The translations under genes and the position numbers were made by a program. Below the pieces are notes generated by a model. The model saw only the letters and a program-made list of their open reading frames with translations. It did not search any database and was not told the origin of the DNA. From Gammaproteobacteria bacterium (GTDB taxonomy: Bacteria; Pseudomonadota; Gammaproteobacteria; Steroidobacterales; GCA-2729495), in assembly GCA_014337915.1 (NCBI GenBank), contig QUBU01000007.1:53752-117751 (forward strand): DNA of 64,000 nucleotides, written 5' to 3'. This document shows, piece by piece, positions 49,845 to 58,915 of the stretch (position 1 is the stretch's first letter; every line of letters begins with the position of its first letter).

Positions 49845-49917
49845 ATCGCGCCTGCGGCTGATCACCGCTGGTCAACGAATCGAATTCTGAATTCCCGAAC
49901 ATTCTGGAGGATGTGCA

Positions 49918-51327
49918 ATGAAGCCCGCTGACGTACTGAATCTCATCAAGGAAAAGGACGCCAAGTTCGTCGACCTGCGGTTCACCGACACCCGCGGCAA
50001 GGAACAGCATGTGACCATCCCGGCCCGGCTGGCCGATGAATCGCTGTTCGAGGACGGCAAGATGTTCGATGGCTCGTCGATCGCCGGCTGGAAGGGCATC
50101 AATGAGTCCGACATGGTTCTGATGCCGGACCCGGCCACCGCGAGGCTCGACGTCTTCAGCGAAGACGCCACCATCAACATCAGCTGCGACGTCCTCGAGC
50201 CGTCCACCATGCAGGGCTATTCGCGCTGCCCGCGCACGCTGGCCCAGCGCGCGGAGGCCTACCTCAAGTCCACCGGCATTGCCGACCAGGCGTTCTTCGG
50301 CCCGGAGAATGAATTCTTCATCTTCGACGATGTCCGCTATGGCTCGACCATCAACAGCGGCTTCTACTCGGTGGACTCCGCCGAAGCTTCGTGGAACTCC
50401 AACCGCGCCGAGAAGGACGGCGGCAACATCGGCCACCGCCCGGGCGTGAAGGGCGGCTATTTTCCCGTGCCGCCGGTCGATTCGCTGCACGACATCCGCT
50501 CCGCCATGTGTCTGTCGCTGGAGCAGATGGGGATCAACGTCGAGGTCCACCACCACGAAGTGGCGACCGCCGGCCAGTGCGAGATCGGCGTGAAGTTCGG
50601 CCATCTCGTCCAGAAGGGCGACGAGGTGCAGGTCCTCAAGTATGTCCTGCAGAACGTTGCGCACAGCTATGGCAAGACCGTCACCTTCATGCCGAAGCCG
50701 CTGGTCGGGGACAATGGCAGCGGCATGCATGTCCACCAGTCGCTGGCGAAGGGCGGCAAGAACCTGTTCACCGGTGACCGCTATGGCGGCCTGTCGGAAC
50801 TGGCGCTTTACTACATCGGCGGCATCCTCAGGCACGCCAAGGCCCTGAATGCCTTCACCAACGCGAGCACCAACAGCTACAAGCGCCTGGTGCCGCATTT
50901 CGAGGCACCGGTGATGCTGGCCTACTCGGCACGCAACCGGTCCGCCTCGATCCGTATCCCGATCTCCAGCCCGAAGGGCCGGCGTATCGAGGTGCGCTTC
51001 CCGGACAGCACGGCGAACCCGTACCTCGCCTTCTCGGCGATGATGATGGCGGGTCTCGACGGCATCAAGAACAAGATCAACCCGGGCGAAGCCATGGACA
51101 AGGACCTGTACGACCTGCCGCCGGAGGAGGAGAAGAAGATCCCGCAGGTGGCGTTTTCCCTGGAGCAGGCCCTCAATGAACTCGACAAGGATCGTGAATT
51201 CCTGATGGCGGGCGACGTGTTCTCGGCTGACATGATCGACGCGTATATCGACCTGAAGATGCAGGACGTTACCCGGGTGCGCATGACCACCCATCCGGTG
51301 GAGTTCGAGCTGTACTACAGCCTGTAG
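49918..51327 (+). CDS. glnA: Glutamine synthetase, type I (GSI-beta)
   Basis: 469-residue dodecameric glutamine synthetase, the exact usual length. [32 protein letters not shown] and [17 protein letters not shown] are active-site segments. Tyr398 in [10 protein letters not shown] is the adenylylation site, so the enzyme should be switched by GlnE. It has a sigma-54/NtrC-type control region and lies upstream of ntrBC. Confidence 0.99.
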   Translation: MKPADVLNLIKEKDAKFVDLRFTDTRGKEQHVTIPARLADESLFEDGKMFDGSSIAGWKGINESDMVLMPDPATARLDVFSEDATINISCDVLEPSTMQGYSRCPRTLAQRAEAYLKSTGIADQAFFGPENEFFIFDDVRYGSTINSGFYSVDSAEASWNSNRAEKDGGNIGHRPGVKGGYFPVPPVDSLHDIRSAMCLSLEQMGINVEVHHHEVATAGQCEIGVKFGHLVQKGDEVQVLKYVLQNVAHSYGKTVTFMPKPLVGDNGSGMHVHQSLAKGGKNLFTGDRYGGLSELALYYIGGILRHAKALNAFTNASTNSYKRLVPHFEAPVMLAYSARNRSASIRIPISSPKGRRIEVRFPDSTANPYLAFSAMMMAGLDGIKNKINPGEAMDKDLYDLPPEEEKKIPQVAFSLEQALNELDKDREFLMAGDVFSADMIDAYIDLKMQDVTRVRMTTHPVEFELYYSL

Positions 51328-51338
51328 GCACTACGGCG

Positions 51339-51375
51339 GCGCGTCACGGGTCTTGACTTAAGGTCCGTGGCGCGC
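51339..51375 (+). terminator. Hairpin after glnA
   Basis: GCGCGTCACGG pairs with CCGTGGCGCGC (one G-T pair) around a 15-base loop. There is no T-run, so it may be an attenuator or an mRNA 3'-end stabiliser that separates glnA expression from ntrBC. Confidence 0.45.
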
Positions 51376-51411
51376 TGGTCCGGCCGGCCGCCGTGAGGGT
51401 ATGCTTGGGGC

Positions 51412-51939
51412 ATGAGAAACCTGCTCCTGCTCGTACTGCTCCTGGCGCTGCCGGCCAGCGCGACCGACGTCTACCGCTGGGTCGATTCGGCGGGCCAGGC
51501 ACACTATTCCGACCAGTGGCAGCCGGGTGCCGAAAAGATCCGCATCCAGGAGTCACCGGGTTTCGCCGCCCCGAAGCCGGCTGCGGCAGCCACTGCAGCA
51601 CCAGCTGCAGGCAGGCAGCCGGTACCGGCAGCGAAGTCCCGCTATGAGTCGCTGGAGATCGTCAGTCCGGCGCAGCAGGAGGTACTTTGGAACATCGCAG
51701 GCCAGGTCCGGGTGTCGATGCGGGTGAGTCCGGAGCTCCAGCCGGGCAACCACCTGCGGCTGTACCTGGACGGCGTGGCGCAGGATCTCCCGGAGGCGAG
51801 CACAGAAGTGCAGCTCCAGGACGTCTACCGTGGCGTGCACACGCTGAAGGCCGAGGTGATGGACAGGAACCAGGCAGTGCTCGCCGAGAGCGAGCCGACG
51901 ACGTTCGTCGTCCGCCAGACTTCCATCGCCAAACCCTGA
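51412..51939 (+). CDS. Secreted DUF4124-domain protein
   Basis: 175-residue periplasmic protein. The signal peptide (LLLLVLLLALPASA) is followed by a DUF4124 domain (TDVYRWVDSAGQAHYSDQW). After an Ala/Pro linker, a C-terminal beta-rich half (ESLEIVSPAQQEVLW, HTLKAEVMDRNQAV) looks like a small Ig-like fold. DUF4124 proteins often sit beside ntrB in gammaproteobacteria; no function is established. Its TGA overlaps the apparent CTG start of ntrB. Confidence 0.85.
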   Translation: MRNLLLLVLLLALPASATDVYRWVDSAGQAHYSDQWQPGAEKIRIQESPGFAAPKPAAAATAAPAAGRQPVPAAKSRYESLEIVSPAQQEVLWNIAGQVRVSMRVSPELQPGNHLRLYLDGVAQDLPEASTEVQLQDVYRGVHTLKAEVMDRNQAVLAESEPTTFVVRQTSIAKP

Positions 51940-53048
51940 CCGGGGCTGTCGACACGGCGCCGGTCGGCAGCCTGCCCGCTTCGCTCATTCTCGACGGCCT
52001 CACCACGGCCGTGGCCGTCGTGCGACCGGATGGCTATGTCTGCCAGCTCAATGCCGCCGCGGAGTCGCTGCTTGGCATCAGTGCCAACCAGGCCCACGAG
52101 CGCCACCTGCCGTCGCTGCAGCCCGAACTGGCGCCGCTGGCGCCGCTGATCGGGCGTGCTGCAGCCTCAGGCCAGAGCTACGGCCATGAATTCGGGCTGC
52201 ATCCCGTTTACCGGCAGGGCGAGGTCATGCAGGTCACGGCCCGCGCCACGCCGCTGCGCACCGAGGCCGGCCTGGTCATCGTCATCGAACTCATCGACGC
52301 CACACAGTGGCGGCATATCGACCGCGAGAAGGCGCTGATCAGCCAGCACGACGCCAGCCGCCGGGTCATCCACCAGCTGGCACACGAGATCCGCAATCCG
52401 CTGGGTGGCCTGCGCGGCGCCGCACAGCTGCTGGAACGCGAGCTACCCACCGCCGAGTTGCGCGAGTACACGCGGGTCATCATCGGTGAGGCTGATCGCC
52501 TCGCTGCGCTGACCGACAGCCTGCTCGGCCCGGCCCGCAGCCTGCGGCGCGAACCCGTGAACATCCACGAAGTCCTCGAGCGGGTGCGTACCCTGGTGGC
52601 CAGCGAGGTGCCGCCGGGCGTGAAGCTGCTGCGCGACTACGATCCCAGCCTGCCACCCATCCCCGTCGACCGCGACCAGATGGTGCAGGCCGTGCTCAAC
52701 ATCGTCCGCAATGCGGCCCAGGCGGTCGGCCAGTCCGGACGGATCACACTGCGCAGCCGCGCACTGACCAACTGGATCATCGGCGACCATCGGCACAAGG
52801 TGGTGGCGAACATCGAGATCGAGGACGATGGTCCCGGGGTCGCCCCGGAACTCGGGGACTCGATCTTCTATCCGCTCGTGTCCGGCCGCAGCGACGGCAC
52901 CGGGCTGGGCCTGCCGCTGGCGCAGGAGATCCTCAGCCGCCATGGCGGCCTCATTGAGTACCGCTCGCGGCCTGGCGAGACGGTGTTCATGCTGCGGCTG
53001 CCGGTGGAACCCGTGGAAGCCCAGCCGCATTCTGGTGGTGCCGCATGA
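51936..53048 (+). CDS. glnL: Nitrogen regulation sensor kinase NtrB, apparent CTG start
   Basis: About 370-residue cytosolic kinase/phosphatase that controls NtrC in response to PII. PAS domain (LDGLTTAVAVVRPDGYVCQL), H-box HEIRNPLGGLRGAAQL, N-box IVRNAAQAV, and the G-boxes DDGPGV and GTGLGLPLA. No ATG, GTG or TTG lies at the conserved N terminus; CTG 51936 overlaps the preceding stop as CTGA, which would fit termination-reinitiation. A GTG at 52011 would cut into the PAS domain. Confidence 0.9.
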   Translation: MTGAVDTAPVGSLPASLILDGLTTAVAVVRPDGYVCQLNAAAESLLGISANQAHERHLPSLQPELAPLAPLIGRAAASGQSYGHEFGLHPVYRQGEVMQVTARATPLRTEAGLVIVIELIDATQWRHIDREKALISQHDASRRVIHQLAHEIRNPLGGLRGAAQLLERELPTAELREYTRVIIGEADRLAALTDSLLGPARSLRREPVNIHEVLERVRTLVASEVPPGVKLLRDYDPSLPPIPVDRDQMVQAVLNIVRNAAQAVGQSGRITLRSRALTNWIIGDHRHKVVANIEIEDDGPGVAPELGDSIFYPLVSGRSDGTGLGLPLAQEILSRHGGLIEYRSRPGETVFMLRLPVEPVEAQPHSGGAA

Positions 53049-54451
53049 GTGGCATGCCGCTCACTGTCTGGGTCGTCGACGATGATGATGCCGTCCGTTG
53101 GGTGCTGGACAAGGCACTGAAGGCGGCCGGCATCAGCACCCGCAGTTTCGAGGGGGCGGAGGAATTTTTCGCTGCCCTCGGCGAGGAGCGGCCGGACGTG
53201 GTCGTGACGGATGTGCGCATGCCCGGCGTGGACGGCATGGGACTGATGCGCCGTCTGGAGGCCAGCGGCCTTACGCTGCCGGTCATCGTCATCACCGCCC
53301 ATACCGACCTGGACAGCGCCGTGGCAGCCTACCGTGGCGGCGCCTTCGAGTATCTGCCCAAGCCCTTCGACGTGGACGAGGCCGTTGCCCTCGTGTGGCG
53401 TGCCGCCAGGTCGGTGAACCATGCGGCGTCGGCGAAGCCGGCTGAGGGCGCGGTGATGCCGCAGATGATCGGCCAGGCCCCGGCCATGCAGGAAGTGTTC
53501 CGCACCATCGGGCGCCTGTCGCGTTCCAGCATGAACGTGCTCATCACCGGCGAGTCCGGTACCGGCAAGGAGCTGGTGGCCCGGGCCCTGCACCAGCACA
53601 GCCCGCGCTCGGCCAAGCCCTTCGTGGCACTGAACACCACGGCGATCGCCTCGGAACTGCTGGAGTCCGAGCTCTTCGGGCACGAGCGCGGCGCCTTCAC
53701 CGGTGCCGACGCACGCCGCATCGGCCGCTTCGAACAGGCACACACCGGTACGCTGTTCCTCGACGAGATCGGCGACATGTCACCGGCCCTGCAGACGCGC
53801 CTGCTACGCGTACTTGCCGAAGGCGAGTTTTACCGCGTCGGCGGACAGCAGCCGATCCGCGTGGACGTGCGGGTCATCGCCGCGACCAACCAGGACCTGC
53901 CCGTGGCGGTGCGCGAGGGCCGATTCCGCGAAGACCTGTTCCATCGCCTCAACGTGATCCACATCGGGACCCCGCCGCTGCGGGAGCGCCGGGATGACAT
54001 CCCGCTGCTGGTCGGGCACTACCTGCGGGAAGCGGCCCGCGAGCTGGGCGTGGAGCCCAAGGCCGTGGCCGCGGATGCACTCGCGCTGCTCAAGGGCTTC
54101 GACTGGCCAGGCAATGTGCGCCAGCTGGTGAACGCCTGCCGGCGCCTGACCGTGACTGCAGCCGGCCCGGAGATCCAGGCGGCTGACATCCCGGCGGACC
54201 TCGGTGGCAAGGGCCAGCGGCTGTCCGGAGCGCCGGAGTGGTCAGCCAGCCTGATGCGCTGGGCCGAACGCCAGCTCGACAGCGGCACTACCGAGCCACT
54301 TCTGAACACGGCCTTGCCGGAGTTCGAGAAGGCGCTGATCCGCACCGCCCTGGCCCGCGCCCAGGGGCACCGGCAGGAAGCGGCACGCCTGCTGGGTTGG
54401 GGCCGCAATACGCTGACGCGGAAGATCCAGGAACTGCAGCTCGACCTGTAG
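53045..54451 (+). CDS. glnG: Nitrogen regulation response regulator NtrC
   Basis: 468-residue sigma-54 activator. Receiver domain with phospho-accepting Asp56 (VTDVRMPG), AAA+ domain with Walker A GESGTGKE and the sigma-54-contacting GAFTGA loop, then a Fis-type helix-turn-helix ([20 protein letters not shown]). Its ATG overlaps the ntrB stop (ATGA). It should bind the two sites in front of glnA. Confidence 0.98.
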   Translation: MSGMPLTVWVVDDDDAVRWVLDKALKAAGISTRSFEGAEEFFAALGEERPDVVVTDVRMPGVDGMGLMRRLEASGLTLPVIVITAHTDLDSAVAAYRGGAFEYLPKPFDVDEAVALVWRAARSVNHAASAKPAEGAVMPQMIGQAPAMQEVFRTIGRLSRSSMNVLITGESGTGKELVARALHQHSPRSAKPFVALNTTAIASELLESELFGHERGAFTGADARRIGRFEQAHTGTLFLDEIGDMSPALQTRLLRVLAEGEFYRVGGQQPIRVDVRVIAATNQDLPVAVREGRFREDLFHRLNVIHIGTPPLRERRDDIPLLVGHYLREAARELGVEPKAVAADALALLKGFDWPGNVRQLVNACRRLTVTAAGPEIQAADIPADLGGKGQRLSGAPEWSASLMRWAERQLDSGTTEPLLNTALPEFEKALIRTALARAQGHRQEAARLLGWGRNTLTRKIQELQLDL

Positions 54452-54543
54452 GCGCATTGCGCTGGCCCTGCCACCCGGTCGGGCTTTGAAAATGGCAGCC
54501 GTCCGGCGATCATGAATCATTCTTGGCGTTTGCAGAGGGGCTC

Positions 54544-55065
54544 ATGAGCCGTCGGACTACCACCACAGGCCGGAAACAGGCCCGCCCGTCATCGATCAAG
54601 GGACACAATTCAGCAGGGCCTGGTCGCAACCGGACACGAACACCGGACAGCACCAGGCGGCAGCCACTTGGCACAGGTTCGAGCAGGATGACGAAACTGG
54701 CGGGGCGCCAGGAGTCGCCATCGGCAATTCCAGCGCATATCCGTGCCGCGGGAACCGCGGCTGACCAGGCGGACAGGGACTACCTGCGGCGCAAGCTCGG
54801 GCGCAAGCTCGGCAAATTTGCGAGGTCGATCCAGCGGGTGAGCGTGCGCATCGAGGACGTCAATGGCCCGCGTGGCGGCATTGACCAGCGCTGCACGATC
54901 AAGGTGACGCTCGCCGACCTTCCCAGCGTCATCGTCGAAGCCAATAGCGACTCATTGCAGGCGGCGATGGATGATGCACTGGCCCGGGTGGAGCGTGCCG
55001 TGAAGCAGGCGCTGCAGCGGCGCCGTGCCAGGCCGCTCAGGGCGCGCAAGCCTGTCACGGAATAG
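54544..55065 (+). CDS. HPF/RaiA-like ribosome-associated protein with basic N-terminal extension
   Basis: 173 residues; AGAGGGG precedes the ATG. Residues about 78-165 ([66 protein letters not shown] helix) match the beta-alpha-beta-beta-beta-alpha hibernation-factor fold. The first 75 residues are an Arg/Thr/Ser/Gly-rich, probably disordered tail not found in E. coli HPF. It may silence ribosomes under nitrogen or energy stress. It follows ntrC by 92 bases. Confidence 0.7.
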   Translation: MSRRTTTTGRKQARPSSIKGHNSAGPGRNRTRTPDSTRRQPLGTGSSRMTKLAGRQESPSAIPAHIRAAGTAADQADRDYLRRKLGRKLGKFARSIQRVSVRIEDVNGPRGGIDQRCTIKVTLADLPSVIVEANSDSLQAAMDDALARVERAVKQALQRRRARPLRARKPVTE

Positions 55066-55089
55066 AAGCCCCCGGGAGCCGGGCGCGCG

Positions 55090-56067
55090 CTAGCCGCAGG
55101 CTCCGGCTGCAACCGTGGCCGGAGCGAGGCTGCCGACCAGATCGGACAGCCGTCCAATCCGGTTCCGGTCGAGGTGCTCGGCGAGGCCGGCGTTGATCTT
55201 CCGGCAGGCCAGCGGATCGTAGAACAGTGCGGTTCCGACGCCGATGGCCGTCGCGCCGGCGATGATGAATTCCAGTGCATCCCTTGCGCTGACGATGCCG
55301 CCCTGGCCGATGATCGGTATGCCGTGCTTGCGGGCTTCCTGGTACACCTGCCAGGTCTTCAGCACCGCGATGGGGCGGATCGCCGGACCCGACAGGCCGC
55401 CCTGGATGTTGCCGAGTACCGGTCTGCGGGTGTCGACGTCGATCGCCATGCCCATGAGGGTATTGATCACGGCGAGCGCGTCGGCGCCGGCCTCGATGCA
55501 GCGGCGGGCGTTCTCCTGGATATCCGTCTGGTTCGGCGATAGCTTGGCGATAAGGGGTTTCTTCGTCGCTTTCCGGCAGGCCGCTACGACCTGCGCCGAG
55601 GCGTCCGGGAAATTGCCGAAGGAGGTGCCGCCTTCCTTCACGTTCGGGCAGGAGATGTTGATCTCGATGGCGTCGATGGGAGAGTCGTCGAAGCGGCGGC
55701 AGACTTCCACGTACTCCTCGATAGTCGAGCCGCAGGCATTGGCGAAGAAGCGGGTCTCGCTCCGGTCCAGCGTCGGCAGGATCCGGTTCACGACCGCGTC
55801 CACGCCGGGATTCTGCAGCCCGATGGAATTCAGCATGCCAGAGGGTGTTTCCCACACCCGGTGCGGTGCATTGCCGAGCCGCGGATGCTGCGTGGTTCCC
55901 TTCAGGACGATGGCGCCGACGTCGCGGTTAGAGAACCCCGCGACGCGCGTGTATTCTTCGCCGAAGCCCACGCAGCCGGAAAGCAGCACGATGGGCGAGG
56001 CGAGTGTCATGCCGCAGAAGCGGGTTTCGAGCCGCGGATCGGCTGCGGTGTTGCCTGGTGCAGTCAA
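55090..56067 (-). CDS. pyrD: Dihydroorotate dehydrogenase, class 1-type
   Basis: About 325-residue FMN flavoprotein. SGCVGFGEEY (FMN contact), NSIGLQNPG, EINISCPNVKEG with the catalytic Cys that marks class 1 enzymes, and IIGQGGIVSARDALEF are seen. Most gammaproteobacteria use the membrane class 2 enzyme with Ser. Class 1B needs a PyrK partner, which is not in the window; class 1A-like or another electron acceptor is possible. No ATG precedes the first conserved strand: TTG at 56067 (chosen) or 56106, the latter overlapping trmL. Confidence 0.82.
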   Translation of the reverse strand: MTAPGNTAADPRLETRFCGMTLASPIVLLSGCVGFGEEYTRVAGFSNRDVGAIVLKGTTQHPRLGNAPHRVWETPSGMLNSIGLQNPGVDAVVNRILPTLDRSETRFFANACGSTIEEYVEVCRRFDDSPIDAIEINISCPNVKEGGTSFGNFPDASAQVVAACRKATKKPLIAKLSPNQTDIQENARRCIEAGADALAVINTLMGMAIDVDTRRPVLGNIQGGLSGPAIRPIAVLKTWQVYQEARKHGIPIIGQGGIVSARDALEFIIAGATAIGVGTALFYDPLACRKINAGLAEHLDRNRIGRLSDLVGSLAPATVAAGACG

Positions 56068-56531
56068 TGTTCGACCTGGTGCTCTATCAGCCGGAAATTC
56101 CGCCAAATACCGGCAACATCATACGCCTGTGCGCCAACACGGGAACGCGCCTGCACCTGGTCGAGCCACTGGGATTCACGCTGGAAGACCGCTACCTGCG
56201 CCGCGCCGGCCTCGACTATCACGAGATGGCCTGCGTAACCGTGCACCGCGATCTCGCCAGCTGCATGTCGGGCCTCATGGGCCGGCGGCTGTTCGCCGTC
56301 TCGACTCGCGGCAGGACAGCGCACGCCGCGGTGGCCTTCACGGCGGGCGATGTGTTCCTGCTGGGACCCGAGACGGCCGGCCTGCCGGCCGATGTGCTTG
56401 CGGCAGTGCCGCCGCAACGGGCGTTGCGCATCCCGATGCAGCCGGGCAACCGCAGCCTGAACCTGTCGAATGCCGCGGCCGTGGTCGTCTATGAGGCCTG
56501 GCGCCAGCTGGGCTTTCCCGGCGGCGCCTGA
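56067..56531 (+). CDS. trmL: tRNA (cytidine/uridine(34)-2'-O)-methyltransferase TrmL
   Basis: 154-residue SPOUT methyltransferase. FDLVLYQPEIPPNTGNIIRL, LVEPLGF, LLGPETAGLP and the trefoil-knot segment IPMQPGNRSLNLSNAAAVV are diagnostic. It methylates the wobble ribose of leucine tRNAs. It is divergent from pyrD with no room between the two starts. Confidence 0.97.
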   Translation: MFDLVLYQPEIPPNTGNIIRLCANTGTRLHLVEPLGFTLEDRYLRRAGLDYHEMACVTVHRDLASCMSGLMGRRLFAVSTRGRTAHAAVAFTAGDVFLLGPETAGLPADVLAAVPPQRALRIPMQPGNRSLNLSNAAAVVVYEAWRQLGFPGGA

Positions 56532-56540
56532 ACCCGGGCT

Positions 56541-57560
56541 TCAGCCCGCGGATTCGGGCTTCAGCGCGCGGCTCATCAATGCCGCCACGGCTTCACCGGG
56601 GGCAACGCCCTCGTAGAGGATGCGGTAGACCTGTTCGCAGATGGGCATATCGACGCCACTGCGGCGGGCGACGTCCCGGACTGCCCTGGCGGCGAAGATG
56701 CCTTCGCAGACGAAACCGATCTCCCGCGCCGCCTCGGTGCCGCTCCTGCCGGCAGCGATCAGCAGGCCGGCACGGCGGTTGCGTGACTGGTCGTCGGTGC
56801 AGGTCAGCACCAGGTCGCCCATGCCGGACAGGCCCATGAAGGTCTCGGCCCGCGCCCCCAGCGCCACGCCGAGGCGGGTCATCTCGGCCAGGCCGCGGTT
56901 GATCAGCGCCATGCGGGCGTTGGCCCCGAAGCCGAGGCCATCGGAGATGCCGGCACCAATGGCAAGTACGTTCTTCACGGCACCGCCGACCTCGACGCCG
57001 ATCATGTCGGATGAGGTGTAGGCACGAAAACGCTGGTCGGAAATGCGCAGCGCGAGGTCGTCGGCGAAAGTCGCATCCGTGGCGGCCACCGTCAGTGCGG
57101 TGGGCAGGCCGGCAGCCACCTCGCGCGCAAACGTCGGGCCCGACAGCACAGCCAGCGCCAGGTCCGGGCCGAGCAGTTCGCGCGCGACCTCATGTGGCAG
57201 CTTGCCGGTCGCCTGCTCGAAGCCCTTGCTGGCCCAGGCGACGCGGCTGGTCGGCCCGAGGTGCGGCGCGATGGCTGCGACGAGCGTGCGGAAGGCCTGG
57301 CTCGGCACGCAGACCAGCAGAGTACGGTGCCGGCGCACCGCCAGCCCGAGGTCGGGTTCGATGGCGAGATTGCCGGGCAGCTGCGCGGTGGGCAGGTAGC
57401 GCCGGTTGACGCGACCGGTCGCCATATCCTGCAGCGCTGCTGGATCGCGGCCCCAGAGACTGGTGCTGCCGTTCACCTTCGCCAGCTGCACGGCGAGCGC
57501 CGTACCCCAGGAGCCGGCACCCAGTACGGCGATGGAGTCTGCTGCCGGGGCCTGGCTCAC
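56541..57560 (-). CDS. gpsA: Glycerol-3-phosphate dehydrogenase [NAD(P)+]
   Basis: 339-residue enzyme supplying glycerol-3-phosphate for phospholipids. N-terminal Rossmann motif VLGAGSWGTALA, VPSQAF, SGPTFAREVAAGLPTAL, VGGAVKNVLAIGAGISDGLG and GLSGMGDLVLTC. GTG 57560 is the only sensible start; the long upstream frame overlaps secB. Confidence 0.98.
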   Translation of the reverse strand: MSQAPAADSIAVLGAGSWGTALAVQLAKVNGSTSLWGRDPAALQDMATGRVNRRYLPTAQLPGNLAIEPDLGLAVRRHRTLLVCVPSQAFRTLVAAIAPHLGPTSRVAWASKGFEQATGKLPHEVARELLGPDLALAVLSGPTFAREVAAGLPTALTVAATDATFADDLALRISDQRFRAYTSSDMIGVEVGGAVKNVLAIGAGISDGLGFGANARMALINRGLAEMTRLGVALGARAETFMGLSGMGDLVLTCTDDQSRNRRAGLLIAAGRSGTEAAREIGFVCEGIFAARAVRDVARRSGVDMPICEQVYRILYEGVAPGEAVAALMSRALKPESAG

Positions 57561-57586
57561 GGGGCTGCGCCGCTCGCCCCGGCGCT

Positions 57587-58063
57587 TCAGGCCGATGCGC
57601 CGCTGGCGCGCTGCGCCTCGGCGTACTGTGCTTCGAAGTTGATTGGGCGCAGTTGCAGGCGGGGGAAGCCGCCGCGGCTCACCAGCGAGGAAACCAGTTC
57701 GCGCGCATAGGGATAGAGTGCCTCCGGTGCCCTGGTGCGCAGCAGGGCCACGGTCTCCTCCGTCGGATAGCCGCGCACCTCGAACAGGCCGCCCTGCTTC
57801 ACTTCGATGATGAACAGGGACTTCTCGGCTGCCGTGGCGTGCACGGTCACGTCCAGTGACACCTCGAACAGGTCCTTGTCTCGCAGCCGATGGCTGCTCT
57901 CGACGCTGAATTTCAGTTCCGGCTGATCGTGCCCGAACAGCACGCCGGGAACATGCGGGGATTCGAAGGACAGGTCCCGGAGGAAGACCAGCCGCAGCTC
58001 GAAGGTTGGGCCTGGAGGGCATGTGTCCGCGGCGCCGTTGCCGCCATTGTTCTCGGTACTCAT
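57587..58063 (-). CDS. secB: Protein-export chaperone SecB
   Basis: 158-residue tetrameric chaperone that keeps preproteins unfolded for SecA. FELRLVFLRDLSFESPHVPG and LFIIEVKQGGLFEVRGYPTEE match SecB; the C-terminal RGGFPRLQLRPINFEAQYAE is diagnostic. Order secB-gpsA as in E. coli. Confidence 0.97.
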   Translation of the reverse strand: MSTENNGGNGAADTCPPGPTFELRLVFLRDLSFESPHVPGVLFGHDQPELKFSVESSHRLRDKDLFEVSLDVTVHATAAEKSLFIIEVKQGGLFEVRGYPTEETVALLRTRAPEALYPYARELVSSLVSRGGFPRLQLRPINFEAQYAEAQRASGASA

Positions 58064-58081
58064 GTCGGGCCTGTTCCCCGT

Positions 58082-58351
58082 TCAGCGCCGGATGCCCAGC
58101 AGCGGATCGAGTCCACCCTGCTGGTCGAGCGCGGCGAGGTCGTCGAATCCGCCGATGTGGCGGTCGCCGATGAAGATCTGCGGCACGGTGCGCCGGCCGC
58201 TGCGCGCGATCATCTCCTCGCGACGGGTGTCGTCGCCGGCGATGTCGATCTCGTCGTAGCTGGTGCCCTTGTCCCGGAGCAGTGCCTTGGCGGCCGCGCA
58301 GTAGGGGCAGGTGGGCTTGGTGTAGATCAGCACTTGCGGGGCCTTGCTCAC
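58082..58351 (-). CDS. grxC: Glutaredoxin 3
   Basis: 89-residue dithiol glutaredoxin with active-site CPYC (TKPTCPYCAAAK), TVPQIFIG with the cis-Pro, and HIGGFDDLAALD. It reduces disulfides with glutathione in the cytoplasm. It sits between the rhodanese and secB genes, as in E. coli. Confidence 0.97.
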   Translation of the reverse strand: MSKAPQVLIYTKPTCPYCAAAKALLRDKGTSYDEIDIAGDDTRREEMIARSGRRTVPQIFIGDRHIGGFDDLAALDQQGGLDPLLGIRR

Positions 58352-58360
58352 AGGGTTGCC

Positions 58361-58792
58361 TCAGGTGCGAGCACGCCCGCTGACGACGGGCAGGTTGTCA
58401 CGGCGCCAGGCGGCCAGGCCGCCATCCAGCGCCCAGGTACTCTCGAATCCCGCCTTGCGCAGGTCACCGACCAGGCGGACGCTCTGCGCGCCGCTGTCGC
58501 AGACGAGGATCACCGGCCGCTTCTTCTTCAGGCGCGTTTCCGCGGCTGCCGCCAGATCACCCGGCCCGAGATTGATGGCATCGACGATGTGCCCGCCCGC
58601 GAAGCTCTCCTGTTCGCGCACGTCCACCACCGTGGCACCCTGGTTGATCAGCGCCACCGCACGCGTCGGCGGCACCGACAGTCCGGCGCGGCTGCGCAGC
58701 CGCACCTCGTTCGCGATCGCAGCGATGAGTGCCATGACCGTACCGCCGACGAGCAGCGGGTGGCGCAGGCAGAACTCGATGAATCGGGCCAT
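58361..58792 (-). CDS. Membrane-anchored rhodanese-like protein (YibN type)
   Basis: 143 residues: an N-terminal helix (LLVGGTVMALIAAIANEV) and a single rhodanese domain with VVDVREQESFAGGHI and the active-site Cys in VCDSGAQSVRL. It is a probable sulfurtransferase or thiol-handling protein of the inner membrane and leads the grxC-secB-gpsA run. Confidence 0.93.
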   Translation of the reverse strand: MARFIEFCLRHPLLVGGTVMALIAAIANEVRLRSRAGLSVPPTRAVALINQGATVVDVREQESFAGGHIVDAINLGPGDLAAAAETRLKKKRPVILVCDSGAQSVRLVGDLRKAGFESTWALDGGLAAWRRDNLPVVSGRART

Positions 58793-58915
58793 GGACTCGC
58801 GATGCCTCTTGCAGTGGCGGCGGATTATACCCGCTCACCGCGCGTGGCTGCCCGATCGTGGCCGGCCTGTGACAGAATCCGGAATCCGCCGGTCATTTCT
58901 CCAGCTCGCGGCTCC

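Noticed and set aside
57890..58915. Long plus-strand extension upstream of envC
   Set aside because: It runs antisense through secB, grxC and the rhodanese gene; the EnvC signal peptide begins at the ATG at 58916.
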